Shown here: positions 1 through 9,616 of the stretch, piece after piece | Numbering within the stretch: position 1 is the stretch's first letter | How the letters are laid out: each line of letters begins with the position of its first letter | Assembly (NCBI GenBank): GCA_963783855.1 | Contig: CAWAPE010000008.1 | Location: 124,001-188,000, forward strand | From: JAKAGZ01 sp963783855 | GTDB lineage: Bacteria; Bacteroidota; Ignavibacteria; Ignavibacteriales; Ignavibacteriaceae | Reading direction: 5' to 3' | DNA: 64,000 nucleotides | The notes under the pieces: model-generated | What the model saw: the letters and a program-made list of their open reading frames with translations, nothing else | Databases searched by the model: none | Told to the model about the DNA's origin: nothing | Made by a program: the position numbers and the translations under genes

Positions 1-1
1 T

Positions 2-589
2 ACAAATTTAAGATCCGTTGCTACCGGTACAAATAGCCTGAAAATCAACAATGTTTTTACACTAAGTCAGCAAACTGTTAACTGCATCGCAGTTGATGGA
101 CTAAATCAGAAATGGATAGGCACTAACGGCGGCTTGTTATTGGTAAATTCTGATGGTTCTTCTCTTTTGGCAGCTTATAATACAAAGAACAGCGCTTTGC
201 TGTCAGATCAGATTGTAAGCCTGGCAATTGATGTAAACAGCGGAATTGTTTATGCAGGAACAAATGATGGAATAACAGCATTAAAAACTTCTGCTGAAAA
301 ACCACAATCTGAATTTTCAAGTTTGTCAGTCTACCCAAGTCCTTTTAGGTTAACTTCCGGACAAAATCAATTAACTATAAAAGGGCTTGTAAAAGATTCA
401 GATATAAAAATTCTCACCATTTCAGGAAAACTCGTTCGCGAGATGTCTTCACCCGGTGGAAATATTGCTTTCTGGGATGGAAGAAACGACAGAGGTGAAC
501 TTGTAAGCAGCGGTGTATACCTGATTGTGGCTTATGATAAAGAAGGTAACAATGTTATCACAGGAAAAGTAGCAGTATTACATGAATAA
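2..589 (+). CDS. C-terminal part of a secreted beta-propeller protein with a FlgD-like/sorting-type tail (5' partial)
   Basis: The frame is open from base 2 to a TAA at 587-589, so the gene begins outside the window and only the last 195 residues are seen. The first half has short propeller-blade strands of the WIGTNGG and VYAGTNDG type, as in two-component-regulator propellers and the T9SS protein PorZ. The last ~85 residues (YPSPFR ... GVYLIVAYDKEG) match the FlgD Ig-like / type A sorting fold that ends many Ignavibacteria and Bacteroidetes secreted proteins. This suggests a cell-surface or periplasmic protein exported by Sec and perhaps handled by a type IX system. A PorZ assignment is possible but cannot be decided without the N-terminus. 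Confidence 0.7.
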   Translation, partial: TNLRSVATGTNSLKINNVFTLSQQTVNCIAVDGLNQKWIGTNGGLLLVNSDGSSLLAAYNTKNSALLSDQIVSLAIDVNSGIVYAGTNDGITALKTSAEKPQSEFSSLSVYPSPFRLTSGQNQLTIKGLVKDSDIKILTISGKLVREMSSPGGNIAFWDGRNDRGELVSSGVYLIVAYDKEGNNVITGKVAVLHE

Positions 590-616
590 CTTTAGCATTC
601 TCCGGTTTAGCTTCAA

Positions 617-2566
617 ATGATAGATCTTTCAAGAATTTCACTCCAGTTCAATGGAAAATATCTTTTCCAGGATGTAAATTTCAAAATTAATTCCGGTGAT
701 AAGATTTCACTTGTCGGTGCAAACGGTACCGGTAAATCTTCATTACTAAAAATCATTAAAGGTGAAATACAGCCGGAATCCGGAAAAATACTAAAACAAA
801 AAGATGTAACCGTAGGTTATCTTCCACAGGACAATGTAACGCATGCAGGAAAAACACTTCTGGACGAGGCAAAGTCAGCTCTGACCAACATTGTCAGTCT
901 TCAAAATAAAGAAAGAGAAATTACAGATAAACTTTCAGACAAAAACTTGTCTCCTGACAAACACAAAGATTTAATACATCAGTTAGGAGAAGTTCACCAC
1001 CGGCTGGAAGAACTTGATTCATACAGCGCCGAGGCGAGAATAGAAAAAATCTTAACCGGATTGGGATTTGAAGAAAATGATTTTGAAAAATTAACAAATC
1101 ATTTCTCGGGTGGCTGGCAAATGCGAATTGCTTTGGCCAAAATTCTAATTTCACAGAACGACATTCTCCTTCTGGATGAACCCACCAATCACCTCGACTT
1201 TGATTCTCTAGATTGGCTTATAAGTTTCTTAAAAGGTTATAAGGGCGCCTTGCTAATAGTTTCACACGATAAACATTTTGTCAATGAAGTAACTGAAAAA
1301 ACCCTGGAAATCTTTTTAGGAAAGTTTAACACATTTAACGGTGATTACGATGCTTACCTAAAGTTCAAAAACGAAAGAGATTTACAACTTGAGAACCAAT
1401 ATCAGCTTCAGCAAAAAAAGATAAAAGAAACAGAAAAATTTATTGAGAGATTCCGGTATAAAGCTACAAAGGCCAAACAGGTACAGAGCAGGGTTAAACA
1501 ACTTGAAAAAGTTCAGCTGATTGAGCTTCCTGACAGCAAAGATGATATTTATATAAAGTTTCCGTCCCCTCCCCCAAGTGGTAAAATAAATATGGAATTA
1601 AAATCCATTAACAAATCTTTTGGAGAAAACAAATTATTTGACGGACTGGATTTTACAGTTGCAAAGGGCGACAAAATTGCTTTTGTTGGACCGAATGGGG
1701 CCGGCAAAACCACACTTTCAAAAATAATTGCAGGGACAATTGATTTTGATTCCGGTGAACGTAAAATCGGCCACAATACAATTATATCATATTATGCACA
1801 GGACGTGGCCGATAATCTCAACCCGGATTTGGATATTATTGAATCAGTGGAAGGAATTGCTGAGAACAAAACCATAGGCCAGCTAAGATCACTTTTGGGA
1901 TCATTTTTATTTAGCGGCGATGACGTTTTTAAGAAAGTCGGAGTGCTCTCAGGAGGAGAAAAAAGCAGGGTCGCACTCGCTAAAATTCTACTTACAAAAG
2001 CAAATTTTATTATACTTGATGAGCCTACGAACCATCTTGATATTTCATCGAAAGAAATTTTACAACAGGCACTTGTTGATTTTCCCGGTTCATTAATACT
2101 TGTCTCTCACGATGTCGATTTTTTAAACCCGATTGCAAATAAAGTCGTTGATATTAGAAAGGGTCAGCTAAAAATCTACGACGATGGAATTGATTACTAT
2201 CTCGATAAACGAAAAGAGCAGGCTGAAAGCGAAAAGAAAATAGTCGCAAATAAAAAAGCTGATTCGGAAAGTGCTTCAAGAAAAGAACAGAAAAGGCTTG
2301 AGGCTGAAAACAGGCAAAAAAAATATAAGGCAACAAAAAATTTGATTTCAGATATTGATAAATTGGAAAAAGAAATTGCCTATCTGGAAAATAAAGAAAA
2401 AGAACTCGAAAAAACTCTTGCGGATGAAAAAATATATGCTGACACAGAAAAGACAAAAGAAATTACTCTTGAATATAAGAGTATAAAAGAAAAACTAAAT
2501 TATAAACTTGCTGAATGGTCGAGGCTTTCCGAAGAACTGCAAAAAATTGAAGACCAGTTTTCTTAA
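617..2566 (+). CDS. ABC-F family ATP-binding protein (Uup/YdiF-like)
   Basis: This is a 649-residue protein with two ABC domains in one chain and no membrane segments, the layout of ABC-F ribosome-associated ATPases. Domain 1 has Walker A GANGTGKS (residues 34-41), signature FSGGWQ and Walker B LLLDEPTNHLD. Domain 2 has Walker A GPNGAGKT (~358-365), signature LSGGEKS and Walker B IILDEPTNHLD. A charged linker lies between the domains, and the last ~110 residues form a Lys/Glu-rich coiled coil, typical of Uup-like members. Family members bind the ribosomal E site or nucleic acid; translation-factor versus antibiotic-protection roles cannot be told apart here. It starts 27 bp after the preceding gene. 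Confidence 0.92.
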   Translation: MIDLSRISLQFNGKYLFQDVNFKINSGDKISLVGANGTGKSSLLKIIKGEIQPESGKILKQKDVTVGYLPQDNVTHAGKTLLDEAKSALTNIVSLQNKEREITDKLSDKNLSPDKHKDLIHQLGEVHHRLEELDSYSAEARIEKILTGLGFEENDFEKLTNHFSGGWQMRIALAKILISQNDILLLDEPTNHLDFDSLDWLISFLKGYKGALLIVSHDKHFVNEVTEKTLEIFLGKFNTFNGDYDAYLKFKNERDLQLENQYQLQQKKIKETEKFIERFRYKATKAKQVQSRVKQLEKVQLIELPDSKDDIYIKFPSPPPSGKINMELKSINKSFGENKLFDGLDFTVAKGDKIAFVGPNGAGKTTLSKIIAGTIDFDSGERKIGHNTIISYYAQDVADNLNPDLDIIESVEGIAENKTIGQLRSLLGSFLFSGDDVFKKVGVLSGGEKSRVALAKILLTKANFIILDEPTNHLDISSKEILQQALVDFPGSLILVSHDVDFLNPIANKVVDIRKGQLKIYDDGIDYYLDKRKEQAESEKKIVANKKADSESASRKEQKRLEAENRQKKYKATKNLISDIDKLEKEIAYLENKEKELEKTLADEKIYADTEKTKEITLEYKSIKEKLNYKLAEWSRLSEELQKIEDQFS

Positions 2567-2640
2567 AATGTTATAATGACTTCTATAAAATATTAATTAC
2601 TTTAGTCATTAGATTATATCTCTAAATAAAATTTACACAA

Positions 2641-3426
2641 ATGGATAAAATCAGGCCACTAAAAAGATTCGGACAAAATTATCTTCAGGATAATAATATC
2701 CTTACAAAAATTGTGGATGAAATTGATCCCAAAACCGGCGAAAATATAATGGAGATTGGACCGGGTCAGGGCGCACTGACAGAAAAACTGCTTGAGAGAG
2801 TCCCGCAAATTACTGCCGTAGAAATTGACAAGCGCGTAGCTGATGATCTTAAAGAAAAATTCCAGGGATTAAATTTAATCAGAGATGACTTTCTCAATAT
2901 TGATCTGCATAAATACGCCACAATTGGGCAAAAGTTACGAGTTTCGGGGAATATCCCGTATAATCTCACTTCTTCTATAATATTTCACCTGATTGAACAC
3001 AAAGATGTAGTGGAAGATGCGGTTTTAATGGTTCAGCATGAGGTCGCTAAAAGAATGCAGGGCAAAAAAGGCACGAAAGATTACGGAATTCTTGCTGTAA
3101 TATTACAATACTTCACAGAGGTCAATTATTGCTTCAAAGTATCACCAAATGTCTTCTATCCTAAGCCCAAGGTACATTCCGCTGTTGTCCACCTAAAATT
3201 TAGGGAACTTAAATCATCGGAAAATGTTAATAATACTTTCATACGCATGGTAAAAGCCTGCTTTGGAAATAGAAGAAAAACCTTAAAAAATTCATTAAGT
3301 AATAGTATATTTAAAGAAATAAATTTTGCTGACTCCGGGATCGACCTTTCATTGCGTGCGGAACAACTTGAACCCGGCGATTTTATTACACTTGCAGAAT
3401 TTGCCCTCAAAAAACTAAGTAATTAA
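2641..3426 (+). CDS. rsmA: 16S rRNA (adenine1518-N6/adenine1519-N6)-dimethyltransferase
   Basis: At 261 residues this has the usual length for RsmA/KsgA, which dimethylates two adjacent adenines in helix 45 of 16S rRNA late in 30S assembly. Visible motifs: the N-terminal FGQNYLQD block, the SAM-binding EIGPGQGALT (motif I, ~40-49), and the catalytic GNIPYN motif IV (~104-109) of N6-adenine methyltransferases. The C-terminal helical domain contains the family's NRRKTLKN stretch. It starts at an ATG 74 bp after the ABC-F gene and is followed 35 bp later by a PAP2 protein. Confidence 0.96.
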   Translation: MDKIRPLKRFGQNYLQDNNILTKIVDEIDPKTGENIMEIGPGQGALTEKLLERVPQITAVEIDKRVADDLKEKFQGLNLIRDDFLNIDLHKYATIGQKLRVSGNIPYNLTSSIIFHLIEHKDVVEDAVLMVQHEVAKRMQGKKGTKDYGILAVILQYFTEVNYCFKVSPNVFYPKPKVHSAVVHLKFRELKSSENVNNTFIRMVKACFGNRRKTLKNSLSNSIFKEINFADSGIDLSLRAEQLEPGDFITLAEFALKKLSN

Positions 3427-3461
3427 GCTTCGGCTGATTTTTTTATTAATTCAACTGGCAG

Positions 3462-4433
3462 ATGAACGACTTAAAGTCCTTTTTAAAAACATTCAAAGCA
3501 TTTGATCTTGTAATCATTTTATTTTTCATACTGCTTAGTTTCATTAATATCATCTTTTTTGAAAAGATTGCTGTTTGGGATCAGCTCTTAATTATTAATT
3601 GCGGCGTAATATCAATGGTGATGATCATCACCTATCTTGAGAGCAGATACAACAGCACTATCATAAAAATATTTCATTATTGGTATATAGCACCACTTGT
3701 ACTACTTACCTTTAAAGAACTTTATTTTATGATTCACCCGCTTCGTCCGCACGATTTCGATTGGCTGTTTATCAAAATCGATTACTGGATATTTGGTGCG
3801 AATCCGACTCAGGTTTTACAAAAATTTGCCTTTCCTCTCTTGACTGAAATACTTCAGATTATCTACGGAAGTTTTTATCTCCTGCCGATTTTATTATGTT
3901 TATTCCTGCTCAGGAATAAGGAAAGAATTGTTTTTGAATATGCAATTTTTTCGATTATTTATGGCTTCTATTTATCATACATAGGATATTTTGCTTTGCC
4001 GGGGGTTGGTCCGCGTTTCACATTACACGATTTCTCTCTTTTGAATATTCAGCTTCCTGGAATATGGCTGACACACTATCTGAGAGATTTTGTAAATATT
4101 GGTGAGTCAATTCCTCCGGGCACTCCAAATCCTGCAGCGATAGTGCAGCGCGATGTTTTCCCAAGCGGGCATACAATGATAACTTTACTTGTAATGTACC
4201 TTTCGGTAAAACTAAAAAGCAGGTCAAGATATTTCTTTATTCCAATTGGTACACTTCTAATATTTTCAACTGTCTATTTGTGGTATCATTACGTAGTTGA
4301 TCTTGCCGGCGGACTTGTGTTTATGATTTTTTCAGTCTGGTCCGGAAAATATATTTTTAACTGGTGGCAGAAAAAGGTTGGCCATCCTGAATTTAAGTAC
4401 GAAGACATTAAACTAAAAGATAAAAATGGCTGA
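3462..4433 (+). CDS. PAP2-family integral membrane protein
   Basis: A 323-residue protein with about six hydrophobic segments. It carries PSGH (residues 234-237) and HYVVD (H276, D280), the second and third motifs of the PAP2 phosphatase / inositolphosphotransferase superfamily. The N-terminal half has long loops with Asp/Arg-rich pieces, as in the PAP2_3 (Aur1/Ipt1-like) branch, so it could transfer or remove a lipid phosphate at the inner membrane. Its end overlaps the following methyltransferase by 8 bp, so the two are probably co-translated. The substrate is unknown. Confidence 0.8.
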   Translation: MNDLKSFLKTFKAFDLVIILFFILLSFINIIFFEKIAVWDQLLIINCGVISMVMIITYLESRYNSTIIKIFHYWYIAPLVLLTFKELYFMIHPLRPHDFDWLFIKIDYWIFGANPTQVLQKFAFPLLTEILQIIYGSFYLLPILLCLFLLRNKERIVFEYAIFSIIYGFYLSYIGYFALPGVGPRFTLHDFSLLNIQLPGIWLTHYLRDFVNIGESIPPGTPNPAAIVQRDVFPSGHTMITLLVMYLSVKLKSRSRYFFIPIGTLLIFSTVYLWYHYVVDLAGGLVFMIFSVWSGKYIFNWWQKKVGHPEFKYEDIKLKDKNG

Positions 4434-5109
4434 AAAGAAAAAACAAGTTAGAAGAATTTTTGAATCAATTGCCGGTGATTATGATTTTTTGAATCATCTT
4501 TTAAGTTTTGGTGTAGATTATTACTGGAGGAATAAAGCACTAAGACTAACAGGAATGACTCCTGAATCAATACTGCTGGATGTTGCCTGCGGAACTGGTG
4601 ATGTTGCAATAGCTGCAAGAAAATTGGGAGTTACAAATATTATTGGTGCGGATTTTTCCTTTAATATGCTTAAACTATTTAATCAAAAAAGTGATTGGAT
4701 TGTTGGTAAGAATGTACAATTAGTAGCAGAAAATATGCCCCTTAAAGATGAAGCAGTTACAAATATAACAGTGGCTTTCGGAGTAAGAAATTTTTACGAT
4801 ATCCAGGAAGGATTTAATTCTTTTTACAGAGTACTAAAAAATAAAGGCAAAGCAACCATTATAGAATTTCGTTTGCCTTCTAATCCTATATTTAAAGGAC
4901 TTTACAAATTCTATTTTAAGAAAATTCTGCCCTTTATTGGTGGAATTATTTCTGGTGATAAAGAAGCTTATAAATATCTTCCAAAATCAGTTGAGGAATT
5001 TGACGAAAAGATTGATGTACCAGAATTGTTAAAGATTTCGGGATTTAACAAAATTGAGAGACACAGTCTAACATTTGGAATTGTACAGGTCGTAATAGCA
5101 GAAAAATAA
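4426..5109 (+). CDS. menG: Demethylmenaquinone methyltransferase (UbiE/MenG)
   Basis: This 227-residue class I methyltransferase carries the UbiE/MenG N-terminal block (RRIFESIAGDYDFLNHLLS), the SAM motif DVACGTGD (residues 52-59) and the AFGVRNF motif specific to this family. It does the last step of menaquinone biosynthesis, C-methylation of demethylmenaquinone. No ubiquinone-specific gene is seen in this window, so MenG is the better name. The start ATG lies inside the end of the PAP2 gene. A menaquinone pool fits the electron-transfer genes near 52-61 kb. Confidence 0.93.
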   Translation: MAEKKKQVRRIFESIAGDYDFLNHLLSFGVDYYWRNKALRLTGMTPESILLDVACGTGDVAIAARKLGVTNIIGADFSFNMLKLFNQKSDWIVGKNVQLVAENMPLKDEAVTNITVAFGVRNFYDIQEGFNSFYRVLKNKGKATIIEFRLPSNPIFKGLYKFYFKKILPFIGGIISGDKEAYKYLPKSVEEFDEKIDVPELLKISGFNKIERHSLTFGIVQVVIAEK

Positions 5110-5120
5110 GTCCCCTGTCA

Positions 5121-5708
5121 TTAAATTATTCCTCTAAGCGCTTCCTTCATCACACCAAAAGCAATTGCCCGGTGACTGAATTTATTCTTTTCTTCAATTG
5201 ATATTTCAGCTAAGGTTTTGTTAAATCCTTCAGGCACAAAGACTGGATCATAACCAAATCCGTTTGTACCACGCTGAGTTTTAATTATCTGTCCTTTTAC
5301 CTCTCCCCTTCTAATAATTTTTTCTTTCCCATTAAGAAAAACAGCCGCGCATACAAATTTAGCAAAATGTGGCTCCGGATAATTTTCAAGTTCTTTAAGT
5401 AATTTCAGGTTATTCGATTCATATGTTGCATCTTCACCCGAATATCTTGCAGAATATATCCCCGGCTCACCATTGAGCTGATCAACTACCAAACCCGAAT
5501 CATCTGCAATTGCAGGAATTCCTGTTTTTTCAAAAACAGTACGTGCTTTAATTTCTGCATTTTCTTCAAATGTACTGCCGTCTTCAACTATATCCGGAAT
5601 TTCAGGGAAATCAGAAAGTGATAAAATTTTCAGATCAAGATCTGCAAATATTTTTTTTATTTCTTTTAACTTTCCCTGGTTTGTTGTTGCAATTACAATT
5701 TCATTCAT
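5121..5708 (-). CDS. rdgB: XTP/dITP pyrophosphatase (RdgB/HAM1 family)
   Basis: This 195-residue protein matches the HAM1/RdgB nucleoside-triphosphate pyrophosphatase family that removes dITP, XTP and ITP from the nucleotide pool. Motifs: ATTNQGKLKE at the N-terminus (phosphate binding), DGSTFEENAEIKA, the metal-site block IADDSGLVVDQLNG, and GFGYDPVF followed by SHRAIAF near the C-terminus. It converges on the methyltransferase gene with an 11-bp gap, and its start overlaps the stop of the upstream SemiSWEET gene by 4 bp. Confidence 0.94.
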   Translation of the reverse strand: MNEIVIATTNQGKLKEIKKIFADLDLKILSLSDFPEIPDIVEDGSTFEENAEIKARTVFEKTGIPAIADDSGLVVDQLNGEPGIYSARYSGEDATYESNNLKLLKELENYPEPHFAKFVCAAVFLNGKEKIIRRGEVKGQIIKTQRGTNGFGYDPVFVPEGFNKTLAEISIEEKNKFSHRAIAFGVMKEALRGII

Positions 5709-5962
5709 GCTTTAACCCTGTTCATTGCCCTGAGTTTATAAAATAAATTTATAAAAGCTCCCAGCGAAGTCATAGAATTTAGAATTGTAAAAACAGGATC
5801 TTTCAAAAAGATTGCATAAGTTGTTAAAGATAAACTACCAATCAGGTTAAGTATCAAAAACATAAGATTAACACTACAATCTTTTTCTTTTATTGTTTGA
5901 ATTGTTTGAGGGACCCAGCCGGCTGCAAGTGCAAGTAGTCCGACAATACCAATATATTGCAT
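5705..5962 (-). CDS. SemiSWEET (MtN3/PQ-loop) sugar transporter
   Basis: At 85 residues and three predicted membrane helices this matches a bacterial SemiSWEET, which works as a dimer to move sugars down their gradient. The PQ-loop dipeptide sits at P18-Q19 in GWVPQTIQT near the end of helix 1, and LNLIGSLSLTTYA marks helix 2. The stop overlaps the start of the downstream pyrophosphatase by 4 bp, suggesting translational coupling without obvious functional linkage. The sugar is not predictable. Confidence 0.85.
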   Translation of the reverse strand: MQYIGIVGLLALAAGWVPQTIQTIKEKDCSVNLMFLILNLIGSLSLTTYAIFLKDPVFTILNSMTSLGAFINLFYKLRAMNRVKA

Positions 5963-5988
5963 AATTTATTCCGTATTAGTTTTAAATA

Positions 5989-6342
5989 TTAATCATTTTG
6001 TTCTTCTAAGATTTCATCCATAATTTCAAAAGCATACCGTAGATGCGGAATTACAATTGATCCGCCAATAATTAATGCAATATTAAAAGATTCCATCAAT
6101 TCCTGCCTGCCCGCACCTTCCTGAATTGCCCTGTCAATGTGATAAAAGATGCAATCGTTACATCGCAAAACCATAGAACCAACAAGTCCCATTAGCTCCT
6201 TTGTTTTTGCGTTTAGAGCACCGTCTATATAAGCTTTATTATCAAGAGCAAAGAACTTATTAAAATCTCTAAATCCCGAATTTAGAATTTTGTCGTTCAT
6301 ATCTGTGCGGTATTTCCTTGTTTCACTTGAAGTCTTTTTCAT
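5989..6342 (-). CDS. Carboxymuconolactone decarboxylase / AhpD-like protein
   Basis: A 117-residue all-helical protein with the CxxC...H core of the AhpD-like family: C61-N-D-C64 and H68 in LRCNDCIFYHIDRA. Members with this motif act as small thiol peroxidase-type or disulfide proteins rather than true decarboxylases. It is preceded by a promoter-sized gap and followed 26 bp later by the SemiSWEET gene. The family is clear; the specific function is not. Confidence 0.85.
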   Translation of the reverse strand: MKKTSSETRKYRTDMNDKILNSGFRDFNKFFALDNKAYIDGALNAKTKELMGLVGSMVLRCNDCIFYHIDRAIQEGAGRQELMESFNIALIIGGSIVIPHLRYAFEIMDEILEEQND

Positions 6343-6424
6343 TTTAATCCTTTAAATACATTTGGTTTTATGAAATGCTAAGAAACAAAAATATAAAAGA
6401 ATTCCCTATAAACATAAAAATATA

Positions 6425-7555
6425 TTATTCCAGTCTTTTCCGGAATCTTAAAGCACTGGCAAACAGAATTAAAATTCCCATGCCGAGAAGTGCAGCTGTT
6501 TCCGGCAGCAATTCCATAAAAGTAGTGCCTTTTAAAACTATATCCCGGACAATAGTAATAAAATATCTAAGGGGTATCAGGTAAGTAATATACTGAATAA
6601 ATTTAGGCATATTTTCAATCGGGAAAGCAAAACCTGACAGATAAATCATTGGCATCATTACGGCAAATTGTGCTATCATCATTGCCTGCTGTTGCGTTTT
6701 TGTTATGGTAGAAATAAAAAGTCCCAGTCCAAGCGTTGATAAAACAAAAATAAAGGAAGAGAATAAGAGAAAAATAAAACTTCCTCTCACCCCAATTCCA
6801 AACCAGAAAACCATAACACTAGTAACAAGTAAAACATCCATAAATCCAACAATTACAAACGGAACAAGTTTCCCGATAATTAATTGCCACGATTTTATAG
6901 GCGTTACAATCAATTGTTCCAGGGTTCCTATTTCACGTTCTTTCACTACTGCCATAGACATAAGGATTATTGTAATTACCATAAGTAATAATCCCATTAT
7001 GCTAGGAACCATAAAATTTCTTGTTTTAAGATCCGGGTTGTACCAGACGCGCGTTTCCGGTACTAACGAGCCGGTTGGAATTATTTTTCTACCTGACTTA
7101 TCAAGATTAGTTAGCAAAAGATTTTTAGAATAGCTCGAAACAATTCCCTGAACATAGCCCGCTGCTATTGAGGTTCTGTTTCCATCCGAGCCATCAAAAA
7201 TTGCCTGTAAAGGAGAAGACTCTTTTCTGTTTATGTGTTTTTCAAAATCTTTCGGTATTACCAGTCCAAAAACTACTTTACCTTTATTTATTAAATCAGT
7301 TAATTCTTCATAATTATTAACATGGTAATCGATGGCGAAATAACCGGATTTTTCAAATTTTTCAACAAACCTTCTGCTCGTAACTGTGTGGTCCTGGTTA
7401 TATACTGCAGTTGGAACAGTATTTACATCAAGGTTGGCAGCGTAGCCCAGTAATATTAACTGCACAACAGGTGCAACGAAAATTATTCCAAACAATCTTG
7501 GATCACGTTTTAATTGTAAAAATTCCTTAATAATAATATTTAAGATTATTCTCAT
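6425..7555 (-). CDS. ABC-2 type transporter permease (last gene of efflux operon)
   Basis: This is a 376-residue ABC2_membrane_3 permease resembling YbhR/YhhJ. A basic N-terminus (IIIKEFLQLKRDPR) leads into one helix, then a soluble extracytoplasmic domain (~40-170) and about five helices in the C-terminal half. The block VVKEREIGTLEQLIVTPI before the third membrane segment is the coupling region of the family. Its start overlaps the stop of the other permease by 4 bp, and both proteins are 376 residues once the neighbour's frameshift is corrected, consistent with a heterodimeric pore. It is the last gene of the TetR-controlled efflux operon. Confidence 0.9.
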   Translation of the reverse strand: MRIILNIIIKEFLQLKRDPRLFGIIFVAPVVQLILLGYAANLDVNTVPTAVYNQDHTVTSRRFVEKFEKSGYFAIDYHVNNYEELTDLINKGKVVFGLVIPKDFEKHINRKESSPLQAIFDGSDGNRTSIAAGYVQGIVSSYSKNLLLTNLDKSGRKIIPTGSLVPETRVWYNPDLKTRNFMVPSIMGLLLMVITIILMSMAVVKEREIGTLEQLIVTPIKSWQLIIGKLVPFVIVGFMDVLLVTSVMVFWFGIGVRGSFIFLLFSSFIFVLSTLGLGLFISTITKTQQQAMMIAQFAVMMPMIYLSGFAFPIENMPKFIQYITYLIPLRYFITIVRDIVLKGTTFMELLPETAALLGMGILILFASALRFRKRLE

Positions 7556-8683
7556 ACTGATTCAGATTTTTTGTTAATTAATGTGGCAAGGCCCAAAAAG
7601 AAAAATGCGAAAATACACAAGTAAATTACCTGTGGCCAAAATGCACTCAGTCCAACTCCCTTTAGTAAAATATCTCTTAAAATAATTATGTAAAATTTAG
7701 CCGGAGTTATGTTCGTCAATATTTGAATTGGCAGAGGCATACTATCTATTGGAAAAATAAATCCCGATAAAATAACCGACGGTAGCAGCGAAACAAGTGT
7801 TGCAATCTGGAATGCAACCTGCTGTGTATCAGCAATACTGGATACAAAGATTCCTAAATTTGATGATGCAAAAAGAAAAAGAAGAGTTGTAAGAAATAAA
7901 AGAATAAAACTTCCGCTAACAGCAACATCAAACAAAATGTTTCCGGCCACCAGTATCATTGCCGCAATGAACAGACCGATAATTACATAAGGGATCGTTT
8001 TACCCACTAATAATTCGATAGCTGTTAACGGCGAAACATGAATTTGCTCAATTGTTCCCCTTTCTTTTTCCCTTACTATAGATAAAGAGATAGCAATTAC
8101 CGCGGTAATAATTAATATCATCGCAATAAGTCCGGGGATTAAAAATAATGTGGAAAGGAGTGCGGGGTTAAACCAGAAAACAGGTTCAAGATCTATTGGA
8201 TTGTATGACTTCATACCCTTAATATCCAGAACCTGCTGCGTTATTTTATGAGAATAGGCAGATGCTGCTGCGGTAATATAATTTGAAACAACTGTTGCGG
8301 TATTTCCGTTTACTCCATCTACAAGTATTTGAATTTTAGCTTCCCTGCCCGCATAAAAATCTTTTGACATATCTTTTGGAAAAACCAGGACACATTGTGC
8401 ATCCTGAACATCAAGTATTGTTTTAATCTGGCTTTCATCTTTTATATAGCCAACAACATCGAAATAATCAGAACTAGTTAACATTTCTATAAAATTTCTA
8501 CTATCTACAGATTTATCCTGATCATATACGGCCATTTTTATATGATGGACATCAAAATTGATTGCATATCCAAAAATTACTAGCAAAATTACCGGGAAAA
8601 GCAAAAAGGACAAATAACATCCGTGAATCTCTTTTAAGCTGTCTTACTTCCTTTTTTGCTATGGCCAATGTTCTCTTAAACAT
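7552..8683 (-). CDS. ABC-2 type transporter permease, apparent frameshift near the N-terminus
   Basis: The open frame covers residues from FLLFPVILLVIFGYAINFD to the end, but it has no good start of its own. Upstream in another frame, an ATG at 8681-8683 encodes MFKRTLAIAKKEVRQLKRDS, the basic N-terminus expected for this permease family. Removing one T from the five-base run at 8603-8607 joins the two into a 376-residue protein, the same length as its partner permease. The conserved VREKERGTIEQIHVSPL coupling block and about six helices are present. It begins 2 bp after the corrected end of the upstream ATPase. Sequencing error or a true recent mutation are both possible. Confidence 0.82.
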
Positions 8684-8685
8684 AT

Positions 8686-9616
8686 TTATTTTTTATCCTT
8701 TTCCAGCAAATGAATAAATACATCTTCAAGCGTAGGAATTATTTTATCAATCCTTCTAATTTTTATTGAATGTTGATTTAGAGTCTTTTCTATTATTTCT
8801 TTATTGCCGGCTTTTCTCATCTACTATTACGTGTATCTGGTTTCCAAATATGGATGTATCATCAACGAAATTCTGCTTTTCCAGCAATTCCATTGCATCA
8901 ACAACTCTGTCACACTCAATTTCATAAATCGGATTCTTCAAATAATTTGTTTTCAATTCCTTTGGATTTCCTTCTGCAATTAATCTGCCTGCATTCATCA
9001 GAATTATATTATTACAGAATTCAGCTTCCTCTAAATAATGAGTTGTTACAAGCACGGTTGTTCCACCTGATGAAAGTTCGTTAATTAAATCCCAGAAACT
9101 TCTTCTTGATATCGGATCAACTCCGCTTGTTGGCTCATCCAGGAAGACAATCGCAGGGCGATGAATTACAGCAGTTCCCAGAGCCAATCTTTGCTTAATT
9201 CCTCCCGGGAGAGAACCTGTAAGAATTTTTTCATCTCCTTTCAGGTTGGAAATATTTAACACCCACTCTTTTCTTTCAGCTAACTCTTTTCCATATAAAC
9301 CATAAACACCGCCAAAAAAGTTAATATTTTCTTCAACGGTCAGATCATTATAAAGAGAAAATCTTTGAGACATATACCCAATATTTTGTTTTACTTTATC
9401 AGGCTCATTCATAATGCTGAATCCGCTAACTAGTGCATCACCGTCACTAGGTTCCAGAATACCGCATAGCATTCTAATTGTAGTTGATTTACCAGCTCCA
9501 TTTGCGCCAAGGAAACCAAAAACTTCTCCTTTCTCTACCGAGAAGGAAACTTTATCAACAGCTTTAAAATCACCGAATATTTTTGATAATTCTTTTACTT
9601 CAATACTTTTAGTCAT
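8686..9616 (-). CDS. ABC transporter ATP-binding protein, apparent frameshift near the C-terminus
   Basis: The open frame gives 271 residues with Walker A GANGAGKS, signature LPGGIKQ and Walker B IVFLDEPTSGVD. It stops early at 8801 after IVDEKSRQ. Removing one base from the four-base run at 8812-8815 continues the protein through AGNKEIIEKTLNQ to PTLEDVFIHLLEK and a stop at 8686-8688. That tail matches the one in the neighbouring ATPase (PPSLENVFIHLVEE). The corrected length is 309 residues against 306 for its paralogue. The signature is LPGG rather than LSGG. It overlaps the upstream ATPase stop by 4 bp. Confidence 0.85.
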
